This document shows positions 1-8,866 of a DNA stretch of 64,000 nucleotides, piece after piece. This DNA is from Acidobacteriota bacterium (GTDB lineage: Bacteria; Actinomycetota; Actinomycetes; Actinomycetales; Microbacteriaceae): NCBI GenBank assembly GCA_019352055.1, contig JABBOB010000001.1, positions 1-64,000 of the forward strand, read 5' to 3'. The notes below the pieces were generated by a model. It made no database searches, was not told where the DNA came from, and worked only from the letters and a program-made list of their open reading frames with translations. Made by a program: the position numbers and the translations under genes. Numbering within the stretch: the stretch's first letter is position 1; every line of letters starts with the position of its first letter.

Positions 1-158
1 GCGAGGATCTCGCTCGACGCCTCCTTCTGCCCGCGCTCGACCTCGGAGAGGTAGCCGAGGGCCACGGAGGCCTTGCTCGCCACCTGACGGAGGGTGCGTC
101 CCTTCTGCAGACGGAAGTCACGCAGGACGTCGCCGAGCTCCTGACGAACGAGAACCAT
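1..158 (-). CDS. clgR: ClgR-type XRE-family transcriptional regulator (partial, cut by left edge)
   Basis: Truncated by the window edge; 52 codons are visible. The ATG at 156-158 follows a strong Shine-Dalgarno (AAGGAGGGGAC). The visible protein is a Cro/C1-type helix-turn-helix covering about residues 8-52, including the segment [15 protein letters not shown]. In actinobacteria ClgR activates clp protease and other stress genes, and its gene lies just downstream of cinA, pgsA and ftsK, as here; that position supports the name. The 151 bp between this start and the cinA stop hold only this ribosome-binding site and presumably the promoter. The C-terminal half is outside the window, so a generic XRE regulator cannot be fully excluded. 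Confidence 0.85.
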   Translation of the reverse strand, partial: MVLVRQELGDVLRDFRLQKGRTLRQVASKASVALGYLSEVERGQKEASSEIL

Positions 159-309
159 GTCCCCTCCTTCTCGTTGTTCGGTGTCGAGTCTTCTTCAGCC
201 GCCGCCGAAGCGGATGGTCACTGTACCCCGGAGGATCTGCGACAACGGTACGGCCGGCTGGTGACGCCGTGGTGCCGACGTGCCAGAAGTAACGGGATCG
301 AAACGTCGG

Positions 310-795
310 CTATTCCGCGCTCTCGAGCACCTCGAGCAGCACGGAGAGCGCGAGGTCCACGGCCGCCTCGCGGACCGCGGATCGATCTCCGGGAAAGCTC
401 GCGCCACGGGCGACCAGGACGTCCCCCACCGCCACGGCGACCCACACCGCGCCCGGTGGCCGACCCCCCTGCCCCTCCGGTCCTGCCACGCCCGTCGTCG
501 CGACGCCGACGTCGGCCGGGCGGCCGTCGACCGCGACGACCCGGCGCACCCCGTCGGCCATCTGCCGGGCCACCTCCGGATCGACCGGGCCCTCCCGCTC
601 GAGCAGTGCAGCGTCGACGCCGAGCACGGTGCGCTTGACCGGCGTCGCATAGGCGACCACCGCCCCGAGCAGGACCGCGGACGCGCCGGGCACCCGGACG
701 AACGCGTCGGCGAGCAGGCCGCCGGTCAATGACTCCGCGACGGCGAGCGTGCGGCCGGTCGACCGCAGCTGCTCGAGGAGGTGCTCCGCCGTCAT
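310..795 (-). CDS. cinA: CinA C-terminal-domain protein (nicotinamide-nucleotide amidohydrolase type)
   Basis: A 161-aa protein made only of the CinA C-terminal domain. It has the family signature AESLTGGLLAD near residues 20-30, the segment ATTGVAGPEGQGG near 99-111 and the AVWVAVA strand after it. This domain (PncC) deamidates NMN to nicotinate mononucleotide in NAD salvage. The N-terminal molybdopterin-binding-like domain of full-length CinA is absent, as is usual in actinobacteria. The ATG overlaps the pgsA stop as ATGA (792-795), so the two are translationally coupled. It lies in the conserved ftsK-pgsA-cinA-clgR run. Confidence 0.93.
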   Translation of the reverse strand: MTAEHLLEQLRSTGRTLAVAESLTGGLLADAFVRVPGASAVLLGAVVAYATPVKRTVLGVDAALLEREGPVDPEVARQMADGVRRVVAVDGRPADVGVATTGVAGPEGQGGRPPGAVWVAVAVGDVLVARGASFPGDRSAVREAAVDLALSVLLEVLESAE

Positions 796-1400
796 CCGCG
801 GTTGAGGCGCCGGTCGTCGACGAGGTACTGGATGCCGGTCAGGATCGTGACGACGAAGGCCGCTGCCATGAACACCGTGTTGACCCAGTCCACCCAGTGC
901 CCGAGCAGCAGCGGGAACGGCGCCAGCGCGAGGGTGATCGCGACGGACTGCAGGACCGTCTTCGTCTTGCCGCCCTTCGACGCGGGGATGACGCGCTTGG
1001 ACAGGACGGCGAACCGCCAGATCGTGATGCCGATCTCGCGCACGAGGATCGGGATCGTCACCCACCACGGCAGCTCGTGCAGCACGGAGAGGACGACGAG
1101 CGCGGCGCCCGTGAGCGCCTTGTCCGCGATCGGGTCGAGGATCTTGCCCAGATCGGTGACGAGGTTCCGGCTGCGGGCGAGGTGCCCGTCCAGGCTGTCC
1201 GTCGAGATCGCGACCACGAAGAGCGCCGTCGCGATCCACCGCATCGGATCGGCGTGCGAGCCGGCCGCGAGCAGCACGACGACGAAGACCGGCACCAGGA
1301 CGATCCGCACGATCGAGATCAGGTTCGGGACGCTCCACGTGCTGACCGGTCCGTCGCCCCGGCGGAGCATCCGCGGCCTCGTCGCCCCCGATGTGCTCAT
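792..1400 (-). CDS. pgsA: CDP-diacylglycerol--glycerol-3-phosphate 3-phosphatidyltransferase
   Basis: Integral membrane enzyme of 202 aa that makes phosphatidylglycerol phosphate from CDP-diacylglycerol and glycerol 3-phosphate. The complete CDP-alcohol phosphatidyltransferase motif is present: D68, D71, G72, A75, R76, G85, D89 and D93, within DSLDGHLARS...GKILDPIADK. Several hydrophobic helices fit a six-helix fold, for example residues 27-46, 57-67, 96-125 and 150-195. The ATG at 1400 lies 6 nt after a TACCCT -10 element, so a leaderless start is likely. The first codons and the promoter are repeated about 242 bp upstream (see the tandem duplication). The gene overlaps cinA by 4 nt. Confidence 0.95.
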   Translation of the reverse strand: MSTSGATRPRMLRRGDGPVSTWSVPNLISIVRIVLVPVFVVVLLAAGSHADPMRWIATALFVVAISTDSLDGHLARSRNLVTDLGKILDPIADKALTGAALVVLSVLHELPWWVTIPILVREIGITIWRFAVLSKRVIPASKGGKTKTVLQSVAITLALAPFPLLLGHWVDWVNTVFMAAAFVVTILTGIQYLVDDRRLNRG

Positions 1401-1642
1401 GCCTGCAGGGTACGGCCGAAGCCTCCTCCTGCGCTGCCGGGTGCGCGCCGGTCGGGAGATCCGACGCGACACCCCGTGAAGAGCTCCTCCACACGAGGAG
1501 CGGCGTCGGACGGCTGCGGATCCGCGAGGGATCCGGAACCGCGGGTCAGGTCCGGTCGGTGAGGCTCCAGGCGTCCTCGGAGGCCTCGTCGGACGACGTG
1601 TCGTCGTCGAAGTAGTCCAGCCGTCGCCCCCGAGGTGCTCAT
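1397..1642 (-). other. Chimeric 81-codon reading frame created by the duplication
   Basis: The duplicated pgsA start (ATG 1640-1642, with its own -10 AGGGTA on the plus strand at 1649-1654) opens a frame beginning [17 protein letters not shown]. It runs out of frame through the duplicated ftsK tail and stops at 1397-1399. The stop overlaps the real pgsA ATG as ATGA. The peptide is arginine-rich and resembles no known family. It could be a translated upstream frame coupled to pgsA or simply debris; no function is claimed. Confidence 0.35.
1407..1412 (-). promoter_or_regulatory. Leaderless -10 element of pgsA
   Basis: Minus-strand TACCCT ends 6 nt before the pgsA ATG, the TAnnnT-N6-9-start arrangement of leaderless actinobacterial genes. 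An identical element lies at 1649-1654 in the duplicated copy. Confidence 0.6.
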
Positions 1643-1685
1643 GCCTGCAGGGTACGGCCGAAGCCTCCGCCCGCGCTGCCGGGTG

Positions 1686-1788
1686 CTCGCGGATCCGGAG
1701 ATCGGACGCGACACCCCGCGTGGCGGGCTCTCCACGCGGGGTGTCGTCGGGGTTCTCCGGATCCGCGACAGGACTCCGGATCCGCGAG
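1686..1788. repeat. Intergenic element with CTCGCGGATCCGGAG inverted ends, copy 1
   Basis: A 15-bp sequence CTCGCGGATCCGGAG at 1686-1700 is repeated inverted and perfectly at 1774-1788, with a third 14-bp inverted copy at 1755-1768. The interior contains CGACACCCCG. A second element with the same 15-bp ends and the same interior word lies at 19677-19759, and a degraded version at about 1440-1545. It is next to the ftsK stop. Confidence 0.75.
1709..1746 (-). terminator. Hairpin downstream of ftsK
   Basis: Perfect 15-bp stem: CGACACCCCGCGTGG at 1709-1723 pairs with 1732-1746 across an 8-nt loop. It begins about 45 bp beyond the ftsK stop. No T-tract follows, so termination is inferred from the strength of the stem. 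The left duplicated unit holds a decayed version. Confidence 0.5.
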
Positions 1789-1789
1789 C

Positions 1790-4639
1790 TCAGGTGCGGT
1801 CGGTGAGGCTCCAGGCGTCCTCGGAGCCCTCGTCGGACGACGTGTCGTCGTCGAAGTAGTCCAGCGCGACCTTGCCGCCTCCGCCCGCGGACGCACCGTT
1901 GCCCGGCATGCCACGGATCTGAGCGAGCGTGTCCACGAGCTGGTCGGCCGACACGAGCACGTCCCGCGCCTTCGACCCCTCGGACGGGCCGACGATCTTC
2001 CTCGACTCCATGAGGTCCATCAGGCGGCCCGCCTTGGCGAACCCGACGCGGAGCTTCCGCTGCAGCATCGAGGTCGAGCCGAACTGCGTCGTGACGACCT
2101 GCTCGACCGCGGCGAGCAGCAGCTCCATGTCGTCGCCGATGTCGCCGTCGATCTCCTTCGTCGGCGCGACCTCTGCGACGTCCTCGCGGTAGTCGGGTCG
2201 CGCCTGGTTCTTGACGTGCTGCACGACGGCGGCGATCTCCGCCTCGTTGACCCATGCGCCCTGGATGCGCACGGGGTTGGCCGCGCCCATCGGCAGGAAC
2301 AGCCCGTCGCCCTGGCCGAGCAGCTTGTCTGCGCCGACCTTGTCGAGGATGACGCGGCTGTCCGTGGACGAGCTCACCGCGAAGGCGAGCCGGCTCGGCA
2401 CGTTCGCCTTGATCAGGCCCGTCACGACGTCGACCGACGGCCGCTGCGTCGCGAGCACGAGGTGGATCCCCGCAGCTCGGGCCAGCTGCGTGATTCGGAC
2501 GATCGAGTCCTCCACGTCGCGCGGCGCCACCATCATGAGGTCGGCGAGCTCGTCGACCACCACGAGCAGGTAGGGGTAGGGCGAGAGCTTCCGCTTCGAG
2601 TCCGGTGGCAGGCGGATCTCGCCGTTGGCGATGGCGCGGTTGAAGTCGTCGATGTGCCGGAAGCCGAACGACGACAGGTCGTCGTACCGCATGTCCATCT
2701 CCTTCACGACCCACTGGAGCGCCTCCGCCGCCTTCTTCGGGTTCGTGATGATGGGCGTGATGAGGTGGGGGACGCCCTCGTAGGCGGTCAGCTCCACCCG
2801 CTTCGGGTCGACCAGCACCATGCGGACCTCGGAGGGGGTCGCCCGCATCAGCAGGCTGACGATCATCGAGTTGACGAACGACGACTTGCCCGCGCCGGTC
2901 GCGCCGGCGACGAGGAGGTGGGGCATCTTCGCGAGGTTCGCGACCACGTGACCGCCCTCGACGTCCTTGCCGATGCCGATGGTCATCGGGTGCTGCGACT
3001 TGCGGGCGGCCGGCGACCGGAGGATGTCGCCGAGGCTGACGATCTCCTTGTCCTCGTTCGGGATCTCGACGCCGATCGCGCTCTTGCCCGGGATCGGCGA
3101 CAGGATGCGGACCTCGTTCGAGGCGACGGCGTAGGAGAGGTTCTTCGCGAGGGCGGTCACCTTCTCGACCTTCACGCCCGGGCCGAGCTCCACCTCGTAG
3201 CGGGTCACGGTCGGTCCGCGCATGTACTCCGTCGCCCTGGCGTCGACCTTGAACTCGTCGAGCACCCCCTGCAGGGACGCCTTGATCCGCTCGTTGGCCT
3301 CGGTCTTCGCCTTGTGCACCGACCCGGGCGCGAGCGCGTGCTCGGGCGGGAGCCGGTAGGCGCCCGCCGGGGCCTTGGCCTGGAACGCGCTCTCCGCGGG
3401 CTCGTCGACCGGAGCGGGCGACGGGACCGCGGGCTCGATCGGGGCGACATCGGTCGTCGCCGCGGCGGCCGGCATGAGCCGCTGCGTCTCCGTCCTGCCG
3501 GACGCGAGCTCGTCGAGGGTGAGGAACTCGAACTCCTGGTCCTCGTCGGGGTCGGCCACCGGGGGCGCCGGCTCGGCGGTCGTCGCGACGAACGGGTCCT
3601 CGGGCTCCGCGAACGAGGTCGTGGAACCCGTCACCGGTACCGCTGCGGTGCCGTCGGCCTCGATGATCGGGGTGTCGTACGCGGGCTCGGCGGCCTTCTC
3701 CTTGCCGCGGCGCCACCAGGCCTGGCGCTCGCCGCGGGCGGGCAGCTCGTGCTCGTCGAGCCCCACGGAGGCGAGCTCGGCACCGTGCAGGTCATCGCCG
3801 ACGGCGTCGGGCACCGCGGTCTCGGCCTTCGCTCCTCGCTTCGGCCTCCGCGCCGCGGCCGCCGTGGCCGGCTCCTCGGGCTTCGGCCCGGTGTCGAACA
3901 GGTAGGCGTGCAGGTCCCGCAGGCGCTGCGGCAGCCGGTTGGGGGGCGTCTTCGTCAGCACGAACAGGCTGAGCGCGAGCACCACGCCGGCGAGCGCCGC
4001 GGGCAGCGCCGGGTCGCCGTGCGCGATCGCCTCGAGCGGGGTCACGACCAGCCAACCGGCCACGCCGCCGCCCGAGGCGAGCTGCTCCAGGTGCTCGGGC
4101 TGCGGGTTCCCCGCGATCACCTGGGCGATCGTCGCGGCGGACACGACCAGCATCGCCGCCCCCACCCCGATGCGGCCGTTGTCGTGGACGGTGGCGGGGT
4201 GCCGGAACAGCCACAGCGCGAGGAGCGCCATGAAGACGGGGAGACCGACCGCGATCTGGCCGAAGAGTCCGCCGAAGGTGTACAGGTGCAGGGCTTGCGC
4301 GACCGCGTTCGAACGGAGGAACCACTCGACCGCTCCCCCGACGACGGCGAGCACGAGCAGCAGGAAGGGGACGCCGTCGCGCCGCTGCTCCTTCTGCAGC
4401 GACTCCGGCCCGAACGTCCGGGCCGCGCCGCCGGCGACATGCGCGAGGCCGAGGTACGCCCGCGTCGCCACGGTGTCCTGCTCCTGGGGCGTCAGCACCT
4501 TCGTACGGCTGCTCGTCCGCCCGCTCGAGCCGCCACGCGGCGTCGTCGACCGGCCGGAGCCCGCGCGCGCGCGGGTCGTGGTGCCCGCGCTCCTGGCGGC
4601 CGTCGCGCGAGCAGCGTCCTTCCCCGTCGGTGCACCCAT
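1790..4639 (-). CDS. ftsK: DNA translocase FtsK
   Basis: A 949-aa septal DNA pump that moves chromosome ends away from the division site. Four N-terminal membrane segments lie at about 91-109, 121-145, 156-177 and 195-228. An acidic, Ala/Pro-rich linker of about 200 residues follows. The motor has Walker A GATGAGKS at 579-586 and Walker B VVVDEL at 693-698, and the C-terminal winged-helix gamma domain that reads orienting sequences lies at about 835-900. The ATG at 4639 follows a TAGCCT element by 7 nt, so a leaderless start is likely. The last 24 codons are part of the tandem duplication. In length and domain order it is a normal actinobacterial FtsK. Confidence 0.97.
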   Translation of the reverse strand: MGAPTGKDAARATAARSAGTTTRARAGSGRSTTPRGGSSGRTSSRTKVLTPQEQDTVATRAYLGLAHVAGGAARTFGPESLQKEQRRDGVPFLLLVLAVVGGAVEWFLRSNAVAQALHLYTFGGLFGQIAVGLPVFMALLALWLFRHPATVHDNGRIGVGAAMLVVSAATIAQVIAGNPQPEHLEQLASGGGVAGWLVVTPLEAIAHGDPALPAALAGVVLALSLFVLTKTPPNRLPQRLRDLHAYLFDTGPKPEEPATAAAARRPKRGAKAETAVPDAVGDDLHGAELASVGLDEHELPARGERQAWWRRGKEKAAEPAYDTPIIEADGTAAVPVTGSTTSFAEPEDPFVATTAEPAPPVADPDEDQEFEFLTLDELASGRTETQRLMPAAAATTDVAPIEPAVPSPAPVDEPAESAFQAKAPAGAYRLPPEHALAPGSVHKAKTEANERIKASLQGVLDEFKVDARATEYMRGPTVTRYEVELGPGVKVEKVTALAKNLSYAVASNEVRILSPIPGKSAIGVEIPNEDKEIVSLGDILRSPAARKSQHPMTIGIGKDVEGGHVVANLAKMPHLLVAGATGAGKSSFVNSMIVSLLMRATPSEVRMVLVDPKRVELTAYEGVPHLITPIITNPKKAAEALQWVVKEMDMRYDDLSSFGFRHIDDFNRAIANGEIRLPPDSKRKLSPYPYLLVVVDELADLMMVAPRDVEDSIVRITQLARAAGIHLVLATQRPSVDVVTGLIKANVPSRLAFAVSSSTDSRVILDKVGADKLLGQGDGLFLPMGAANPVRIQGAWVNEAEIAAVVQHVKNQARPDYREDVAEVAPTKEIDGDIGDDMELLLAAVEQVVTTQFGSTSMLQRKLRVGFAKAGRLMDLMESRKIVGPSEGSKARDVLVSADQLVDTLAQIRGMPGNGASAGGGGKVALDYFDDDTSSDEGSEDAWSLTDRT

Positions 4640-4646
4640 GTGGTCC

Positions 4647-4652
4647 AGGCTA
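4647..4652 (-). promoter_or_regulatory. Leaderless -10 element of ftsK
   Basis: Minus-strand TAGCCT lies 7 nt before the ftsK ATG, and no Shine-Dalgarno sequence is visible between them. Confidence 0.55.
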
Positions 4653-4707
4653 GGTCGGACCGCTGTCAGCGACAGGGAGGCCCCCACCCCTCGTTCGGGG
4701 GCGCCGC

Positions 4708-5199
4708 TCAGCCCCGGAGCGTCCGGACCATGGTGTCGGCGTCGTCGCCGGACGCCACGACGACGAACCCCTCGGACCGATAGAGGCGCTCGGCGAAGTT
4801 GGCGCGCTCGACGCTCAGGCTGATCCGCTGGTGACCGGCGTCGCGCGCGAGGTCGCACGCCGCCTCGAGCAGCGCTCGCCCTACGCCCTGCGCCCGCCAG
4901 ACGGGCCGCACGCCGAGCGTCAGCTCGGGCACTCCGGAGGCCACGAACCCGTATCCCGGTTCGTTCCGCGGCAGCACGCGGTACCAGCACGCGCCGATCG
5001 AGTCGCCGACGTCGTCGACGGCGATCACGCCGTCGTCCGCCGGGCGCTTCCAGCCCCGGGCGTACCGCATCACCCTGGGGTCGGCCAGCAGGTCGGCTTT
5101 CGCGCGCATGCGGTCCGGGTGCCAGTTCGCCGCCTCGCACACCATCTCGACGAGGAAGGAGGCGTCGGCGCGGCCGGCGCGGCGGATGCGATACGCCAT
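4708..5199 (-). CDS. GNAT-family N-acetyltransferase
   Basis: A 163-aa single-domain GNAT protein. The acetyl-CoA pyrophosphate-binding motif is [15 protein letters not shown] at about residues 97-111 (the Q/R-x-x-G-x-G/A pattern), followed by the helix and [20 protein letters not shown], which matches the C-terminal strand and helix of the fold. Substrate unknown; such stand-alone GNATs acetylate small amines or protein N-termini. It is separated from ftsK by 68 bp and from the next gene upstream by about 50 bp, so it may be its own unit. Confidence 0.85.
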   Translation of the reverse strand: MAYRIRRAGRADASFLVEMVCEAANWHPDRMRAKADLLADPRVMRYARGWKRPADDGVIAVDDVGDSIGACWYRVLPRNEPGYGFVASGVPELTLGVRPVWRAQGVGRALLEAACDLARDAGHQRISLSVERANFAERLYRSEGFVVVASGDDADTMVRTLRG

Positions 5200-5248
5200 G
5201 GCCGCCTCCGCCTCCGTGAGGGGGCCATCGTACCGACGCGCGTCCCCG

Positions 5249-5749
5249 TCAGACGGCCGCGCCGTCCTCCGCGAGCAGCCCGTCGATCTGCGCCATCGCG
5301 AGCTTCACTCCCTCCTCCATGCCCATGTCGAGCATCTGCTGCAGCTGCTCGACGGACCGGAAGGTGGTGACGAAGACGAGCCGGGTGCCGTCGGCGGTCG
5401 CGGTGAAGGTGGCCGCCATCCGGGTCCAGCCCATCTGCTCGTCCGCGACGCCGCGCTCGTCGGCGAAGGCGTCCTCGAGCACGAACGAACGGGGCTCGTC
5501 CACGGCCAGCACCCGCCAGACACCGTGCGACCGCTCCCCGTCCGGACCCGACATGACGTAGTGGGAGGCGCCACCTGGGACCAGGTCGTGCTCGAGGAAC
5601 GTGGCCGGCCAGCCAGGGGGACCCCAGTGCCGCTCGAGCTGCCGCGGATCGGCGTACAGCGCCCACACGCGCTCGACCGGCGCCGCGAACTCGGCGACGA
5701 CGGTCATCGTGGTTCGGTCGAGGTCCTTCTCGACGTCCAGGACCGGCAT
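5249..5749 (-). CDS. SRPBCC / AHSA1-like domain protein
   Basis: A 166-aa protein with the START-like SRPBCC fold. It has the opening strand with AAPVERVWALYADPRQLERHWGPPGWPATF at about 22-51 (the W-x-x-P-G-x-P signature) and ends in a long helix, QLQQMLDMGMEEGVKLAMAQIDGLL. Members of the AHSA1/Aha1 C-terminal-like family bind hydrophobic ligands; few have a known role. It starts 3 nt after the stop of the upstream ArsR-type regulator, so the two form an operon, a pairing common in actinobacteria. The regulator probably controls this gene. Confidence 0.88.
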   Translation of the reverse strand: MPVLDVEKDLDRTTMTVVAEFAAPVERVWALYADPRQLERHWGPPGWPATFLEHDLVPGGASHYVMSGPDGERSHGVWRVLAVDEPRSFVLEDAFADERGVADEQMGWTRMAATFTATADGTRLVFVTTFRSVEQLQQMLDMGMEEGVKLAMAQIDGLLAEDGAAV

Positions 5750-5752
5750 GGC

Positions 5753-6106
5753 TCACTCCCTTCGTGCGGTCGGATCCTCCGCAAGGAGGCGGGCCATGGT
5801 CGCGATGCGGGCGCGCCAGAGCACCTCGAACCGGTCGAGCAGCTCGCGCGCGATCCGGATGCGCTCCGGCTCGGCGTGCACCCGCTGCTCGCGGCCCGAG
5901 CGGCGCTTGCCCACGAGGCCGGCCGCTTCGAGCACCCCGACGTGCTTCTGCACGGCGGGCAGGCTCATCGCGTACGAGCGGGCGAGCGCCGACACGGACT
6001 GCTCGCGCTCGATCACCCGGGCGAGGATGTCCCGCCGGGTGGCGTCCGCGAGAGCGTGGAAGATCCGATCGATCTCCGCCTGACTCGGCTCCACATCTAC
6101 AACCAT
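5753..6106 (-). CDS. ArsR-family winged-helix repressor
   Basis: About 117 aa. The core FHALADATRRDILARVIEREQSVSALARSYAMSLPAVQKHVGVLEAAGLV is a typical ArsR/SmtB winged helix, with the recognition helix near residues 45-62. No cysteine-based metal site is visible, which fits the ArsR-SRPBCC pairs rather than the metal sensors. The start is ambiguous: GTG at 6109 is followed directly by ATG at 6106; ATG is chosen. An inverted repeat covers the start codons, suggesting autorepression. It is cotranscribed with the SRPBCC gene. Confidence 0.9.
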   Translation of the reverse strand: MVVDVEPSQAEIDRIFHALADATRRDILARVIEREQSVSALARSYAMSLPAVQKHVGVLEAAGLVGKRRSGREQRVHAEPERIRIARELLDRFEVLWRARIATMARLLAEDPTARRE

Positions 6107-6118
6107 CACGTTGCAGAT
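6095..6118. promoter_or_regulatory. Candidate operator over the arsR-type gene start
   Basis: Imperfect palindrome ATCTACAAC-N6-GTTGCAGAT, matching in 8 of 9 positions per arm. It is AT-rich for this genome and overlaps the GTG/ATG start codons of the repressor gene. Similar TGCAAC-GTTGCA operators are typical of ArsR-SRPBCC pairs; binding is inferred. Confidence 0.6.
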
Positions 6119-6176
6119 TACCTCACGGCGGCCCCGTCGGCAAGCACCCCGTCCTGCAAGCCCGCGAGGGATGCGA

Positions 6177-7853
6177 TCAGGCGCTGACGACCACCGGCAC
6201 GATCATGGGGCGGCGGCGGTGCTTGGTGTTGACCCAGCGACCCACGGTGCGGCGCACGACCTGGCGGTAGGTGTGCAGGTCCTTGGTGCCGTTCGACGCG
6301 GCCTCGAGGAGGGCGTCGACGATCTGCGGCCGCACCTTCTCGAAGACCTCGTTCTCCTCCGCGAACCCGCGAGCGTGGATCTCGGGCCCGACGACGCAGC
6401 GGCCGGTGCTCGGGTCGATCGCGACGAAGATCGAGATGAACCCCTCCTCCGCGAGTGTGCGACGGTCCTTCAGGTCCGCGTCCGTGATCGTGCCGACGCT
6501 CGAGCCGTCCACGTAGACGAAACCGAGGTCGTACTGGCCCGCCACGCGGGGGACGCCCTGCTTCAGGTCGACCGCGGTGCCGTTCTCCGCGACGATCACG
6601 CGGTCCTCCGGCACCCCGGTGTCCTTCGCGATCTGCGCGTTCGCGACCTGGTGGCGGATCTCGCCGTGCACCGGCATCGCGCCCTTCGGCTTGACGATGT
6701 TGTAGGCGTACATCAGCTCGCCGGCGGCGGCGTGGCCGGAGACGTGCACCTTGGCGTTGCCCTTGTGCACGACGGTCGCGCCCAGCTTGGTCAGCCCGTT
6801 GATCACCCGGTAGACGGAGTTCTCGTTGCCCGGGATGAGGCTCGACGCGAGGATCACCGTGTCGCCCACGCCGATCTCGATCGAGTGCTCGAGGTTCGCC
6901 ATGCGCGAGAGCACCGCCATCGGCTCGCCCTGACTGCCGGTGGACATGTACACGATGCGGTCGTCCGGCAGCTTCGCAGCCTGCTTCAGGTCGACGAGCA
7001 CGTCCTGCGGCACCTTCAGGTACCCGAGGTCCGCCGCGATGCCCATGTTGCGCACCATGCTGCGGCCGAGCAGCGCGACCTTGCGGTTGTTCTTGTGCGC
7101 CGCGTCGAGCACCTGCTGCACCCGGTGGACGTGCGACGAGAAGCTCGCGACGACGACTCGACGCGGGGCGCGGCGGATGACGTCGTCGAGCACCGGCCCG
7201 ATCGAGCGCTCGAGCGGGGTGAAGCCGGGCACGTCCGCGTTGGTCGAGTCCACGAGGAACAGGTCGATGCCCCGCTCCCCCAGCCGCGCGAACGACCGGA
7301 GATCGGTCAGCCGGTCATCGAGCGGCAGCTGGTCCATCTTGAAGTCGCCGGTGTGCAGGATCGACCCCGCGGACGTGTGGATCGCGACCGCGAGCGCGTC
7401 GGGGATCGAGTGGTTCACCGCGACGAACTCGAGCTCGAAGGGACCGAGGCGCTCGGCGCCCCCCTCCTTCACGACGTGCGTGTAGGGCTTGATCCGGTGC
7501 TCCTGGAGCTTCGCCTCCACGAACGCGAGCGTGAGCGCCGAGCCGAGGATCGGGATGTCCTGCTTCAGCCGCAGCAGGTAGGGCACGGCGCCGATGTGGT
7601 CCTCGTGCCCGTGCGTCAGCACGACACCGACGACGTCGTCGAGCCGGTCCCGGATCGGGGAGAAGTCGGGCAGGATCAGGTCGACGCCCGGCTGGTCCGT
7701 CTCCGGGAAGAGGACCCCGCAGTCGACGATCAGCAGCTTGCCGTCGATCTCGAAGACGGTCATGTTGCGACCGACCTCGCCGAGGCCGCCGAGCGGCAGG
7801 ATACGCAGCGCGCCCTTGGCGAGCTGGCCGGGCAGCGGGAGCTTCTCGGGCAT
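6177..7853 (-). CDS. rnj: Ribonuclease J
   Basis: A 558-aa metallo-beta-lactamase/beta-CASP nuclease for mRNA decay and rRNA processing. The zinc motif HGHEDH is at 81-86 after the strand VVGVVLT. Further metal-binding segments are HTGDFKMD, LLVDSTNADVPG and SGHAAAGELMY; the C-terminal domain follows from about residue 440. Length and motifs are normal for actinobacterial RNase J. The ATG overlaps the dapA stop by one base (TGATG), so rnj and dapA are cotranscribed, an arrangement conserved in actinobacteria. Confidence 0.96.
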   Translation of the reverse strand: MPEKLPLPGQLAKGALRILPLGGLGEVGRNMTVFEIDGKLLIVDCGVLFPETDQPGVDLILPDFSPIRDRLDDVVGVVLTHGHEDHIGAVPYLLRLKQDIPILGSALTLAFVEAKLQEHRIKPYTHVVKEGGAERLGPFELEFVAVNHSIPDALAVAIHTSAGSILHTGDFKMDQLPLDDRLTDLRSFARLGERGIDLFLVDSTNADVPGFTPLERSIGPVLDDVIRRAPRRVVVASFSSHVHRVQQVLDAAHKNNRKVALLGRSMVRNMGIAADLGYLKVPQDVLVDLKQAAKLPDDRIVYMSTGSQGEPMAVLSRMANLEHSIEIGVGDTVILASSLIPGNENSVYRVINGLTKLGATVVHKGNAKVHVSGHAAAGELMYAYNIVKPKGAMPVHGEIRHQVANAQIAKDTGVPEDRVIVAENGTAVDLKQGVPRVAGQYDLGFVYVDGSSVGTITDADLKDRRTLAEEGFISIFVAIDPSTGRCVVGPEIHARGFAEENEVFEKVRPQIVDALLEAASNGTKDLHTYRQVVRRTVGRWVNTKHRRRPMIVPVVVSA

Positions 7854-8821
7854 CAGCGGGTCGTCCCGGCGACCTTGGGCAGCGCTCCGCCCGCGGCGGC
7901 GTTGCGATCCGGCCGGAAGTTCCGGAAGTCGGCACCGGCCACACCGTGCACCAGCGCGAGCTCGTCTTCGATCACAGCGGCCTCTGCCTCCTCAGGTCCT
8001 ACGAGCGGCAGCCGCACACGCGGGCTGCCGATACGGCCGAGGCCGTGCAGTACGTACTTCGCGGCGACGGTGCCGGGAACGTGGGTCATGATCGCCCGCA
8101 CCAGCGGCTCGAGCAGGCGGTGCTGCGCGGTCGCGGTGGCGAGGTCGCCTGCGTTGACGGCGTCGACGATGGTCCGGTACGGGGCCGCAGCGACGTTGGC
8201 CGTCACCCCGATGAGCCCGGACGCCCCGATCGCGAGGTGCGGGAGCACGTTCGCGTCGTCGCCGGAGAAGTAGAGCAGGTCGGTCTGGTTCAGCACCCGG
8301 CTGACCTCGCTGAAGTCGCCCTTCGCATCCTTGATCGCGAGGATGTTCGGGTGCTTGGCGGCCCGGATGATGGTCTCGTACCGGATCGGCACGCCCGTTC
8401 GCCCCGGGATGTCGTACAGGATCACGGGCAGGTCCGTCGCGTCGGCGACCATGCGGAAGTGGGTGAGCAGGCCGGCCTGCGTCGGCTTGTTGTAGTACGG
8501 CGTGACGATCATGACGCCGTCGGCTGCGTGGGCCGACTTCTTGTACAGCTCGATCGCGTGAGCGGTCTCGTTCGAGCCGCCGCCCTGGATGATCCTGGCG
8601 CGGCCCGCTGCGACGTCGCGGGCGACCTCGACGAGCCGCAGCTTCTCGGGGTCGGTCAGCGTGCTCGTCTCGCCGGTCGTCCCGGAGACGACGATGCCGT
8701 CCGCGCCGGCGGTGATCACCGAATCGATGTGCCGCTCGACACCCGGCCAGTCCACCTCGCCGTCGGCGGTGAACGGCGTGACCAGAGCGACGAGCACCTG
8801 GCCGAAGGGGTTCTCTGCCAC
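7853..8821 (-). CDS. dapA: 4-hydroxy-tetrahydrodipicolinate synthase
   Basis: A 322-aa TIM-barrel aldolase that condenses pyruvate with aspartate semialdehyde in lysine and diaminopimelate synthesis. The pyruvate-binding motif SGTTGE is at 46-51, the proton-relay Tyr is in YDIPGRTG at 136, and the Schiff-base Lys is K164 in LAIKDAKGD. The GTG at 8821 follows a TAGGGT element by 8 nt, so it is probably leaderless. It lies in the conserved thyX-dapA-rnj block. Confidence 0.96.
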   Translation of the reverse strand: MAENPFGQVLVALVTPFTADGEVDWPGVERHIDSVITAGADGIVVSGTTGETSTLTDPEKLRLVEVARDVAAGRARIIQGGGSNETAHAIELYKKSAHAADGVMIVTPYYNKPTQAGLLTHFRMVADATDLPVILYDIPGRTGVPIRYETIIRAAKHPNILAIKDAKGDFSEVSRVLNQTDLLYFSGDDANVLPHLAIGASGLIGVTANVAAAPYRTIVDAVNAGDLATATAQHRLLEPLVRAIMTHVPGTVAAKYVLHGLGRIGSPRVRLPLVGPEEAEAAVIEDELALVHGVAGADFRNFRPDRNAAAGGALPKVAGTTR

Positions 8822-8829
8822 GGAGCACG

Positions 8830-8835
8830 ACCCTA
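8830..8835 (-). promoter_or_regulatory. Leaderless -10 element of dapA-rnj
   Basis: Minus-strand TAGGGT lies 8 nt before the dapA GTG; it should drive the dapA-rnj pair. Confidence 0.55.
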
Positions 8836-8866
8836 CCGGTGCCGCCGACGGGCCGTTCGCGGTCGG

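Larger units (their letters stand above)
1380..1864. repeat. Diverged 243-bp tandem duplication of the ftsK 3' end / pgsA 5' end junction
   Basis: Two head-to-tail copies of one unit lie at about 1380-1620 and 1621-1864. Each holds, in minus-strand order, the last ~70 bp of ftsK, the spacer, and the promoter and first ~20 bp of pgsA. The block GTGCTCATGCCTGCAGGG occurs ending at 1410 and 1652, and CGTCGTCGAAGTAGTCCAG occurs ending at 1620 and 1864, giving offsets of 242-244 bp. The coding ends are nearly identical while the spacers have diverged. Only the outer copies are functional: the ftsK stop in the right unit and the pgsA start in the left unit. This fills the 389 bp between the two genes. 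Confidence 0.9.

Noticed and set aside
1549..1620. Second ftsK-like C-terminal coding end
   Set aside because: It is part of the tandem duplication; it has no upstream ftsK body and is not a separate gene.
6111..8273. 720-codon plus-strand frame opposite rnj and dapA
   Set aside because: Antisense to two unambiguous enzymes, with the same low-complexity composition; no start signal supports it.
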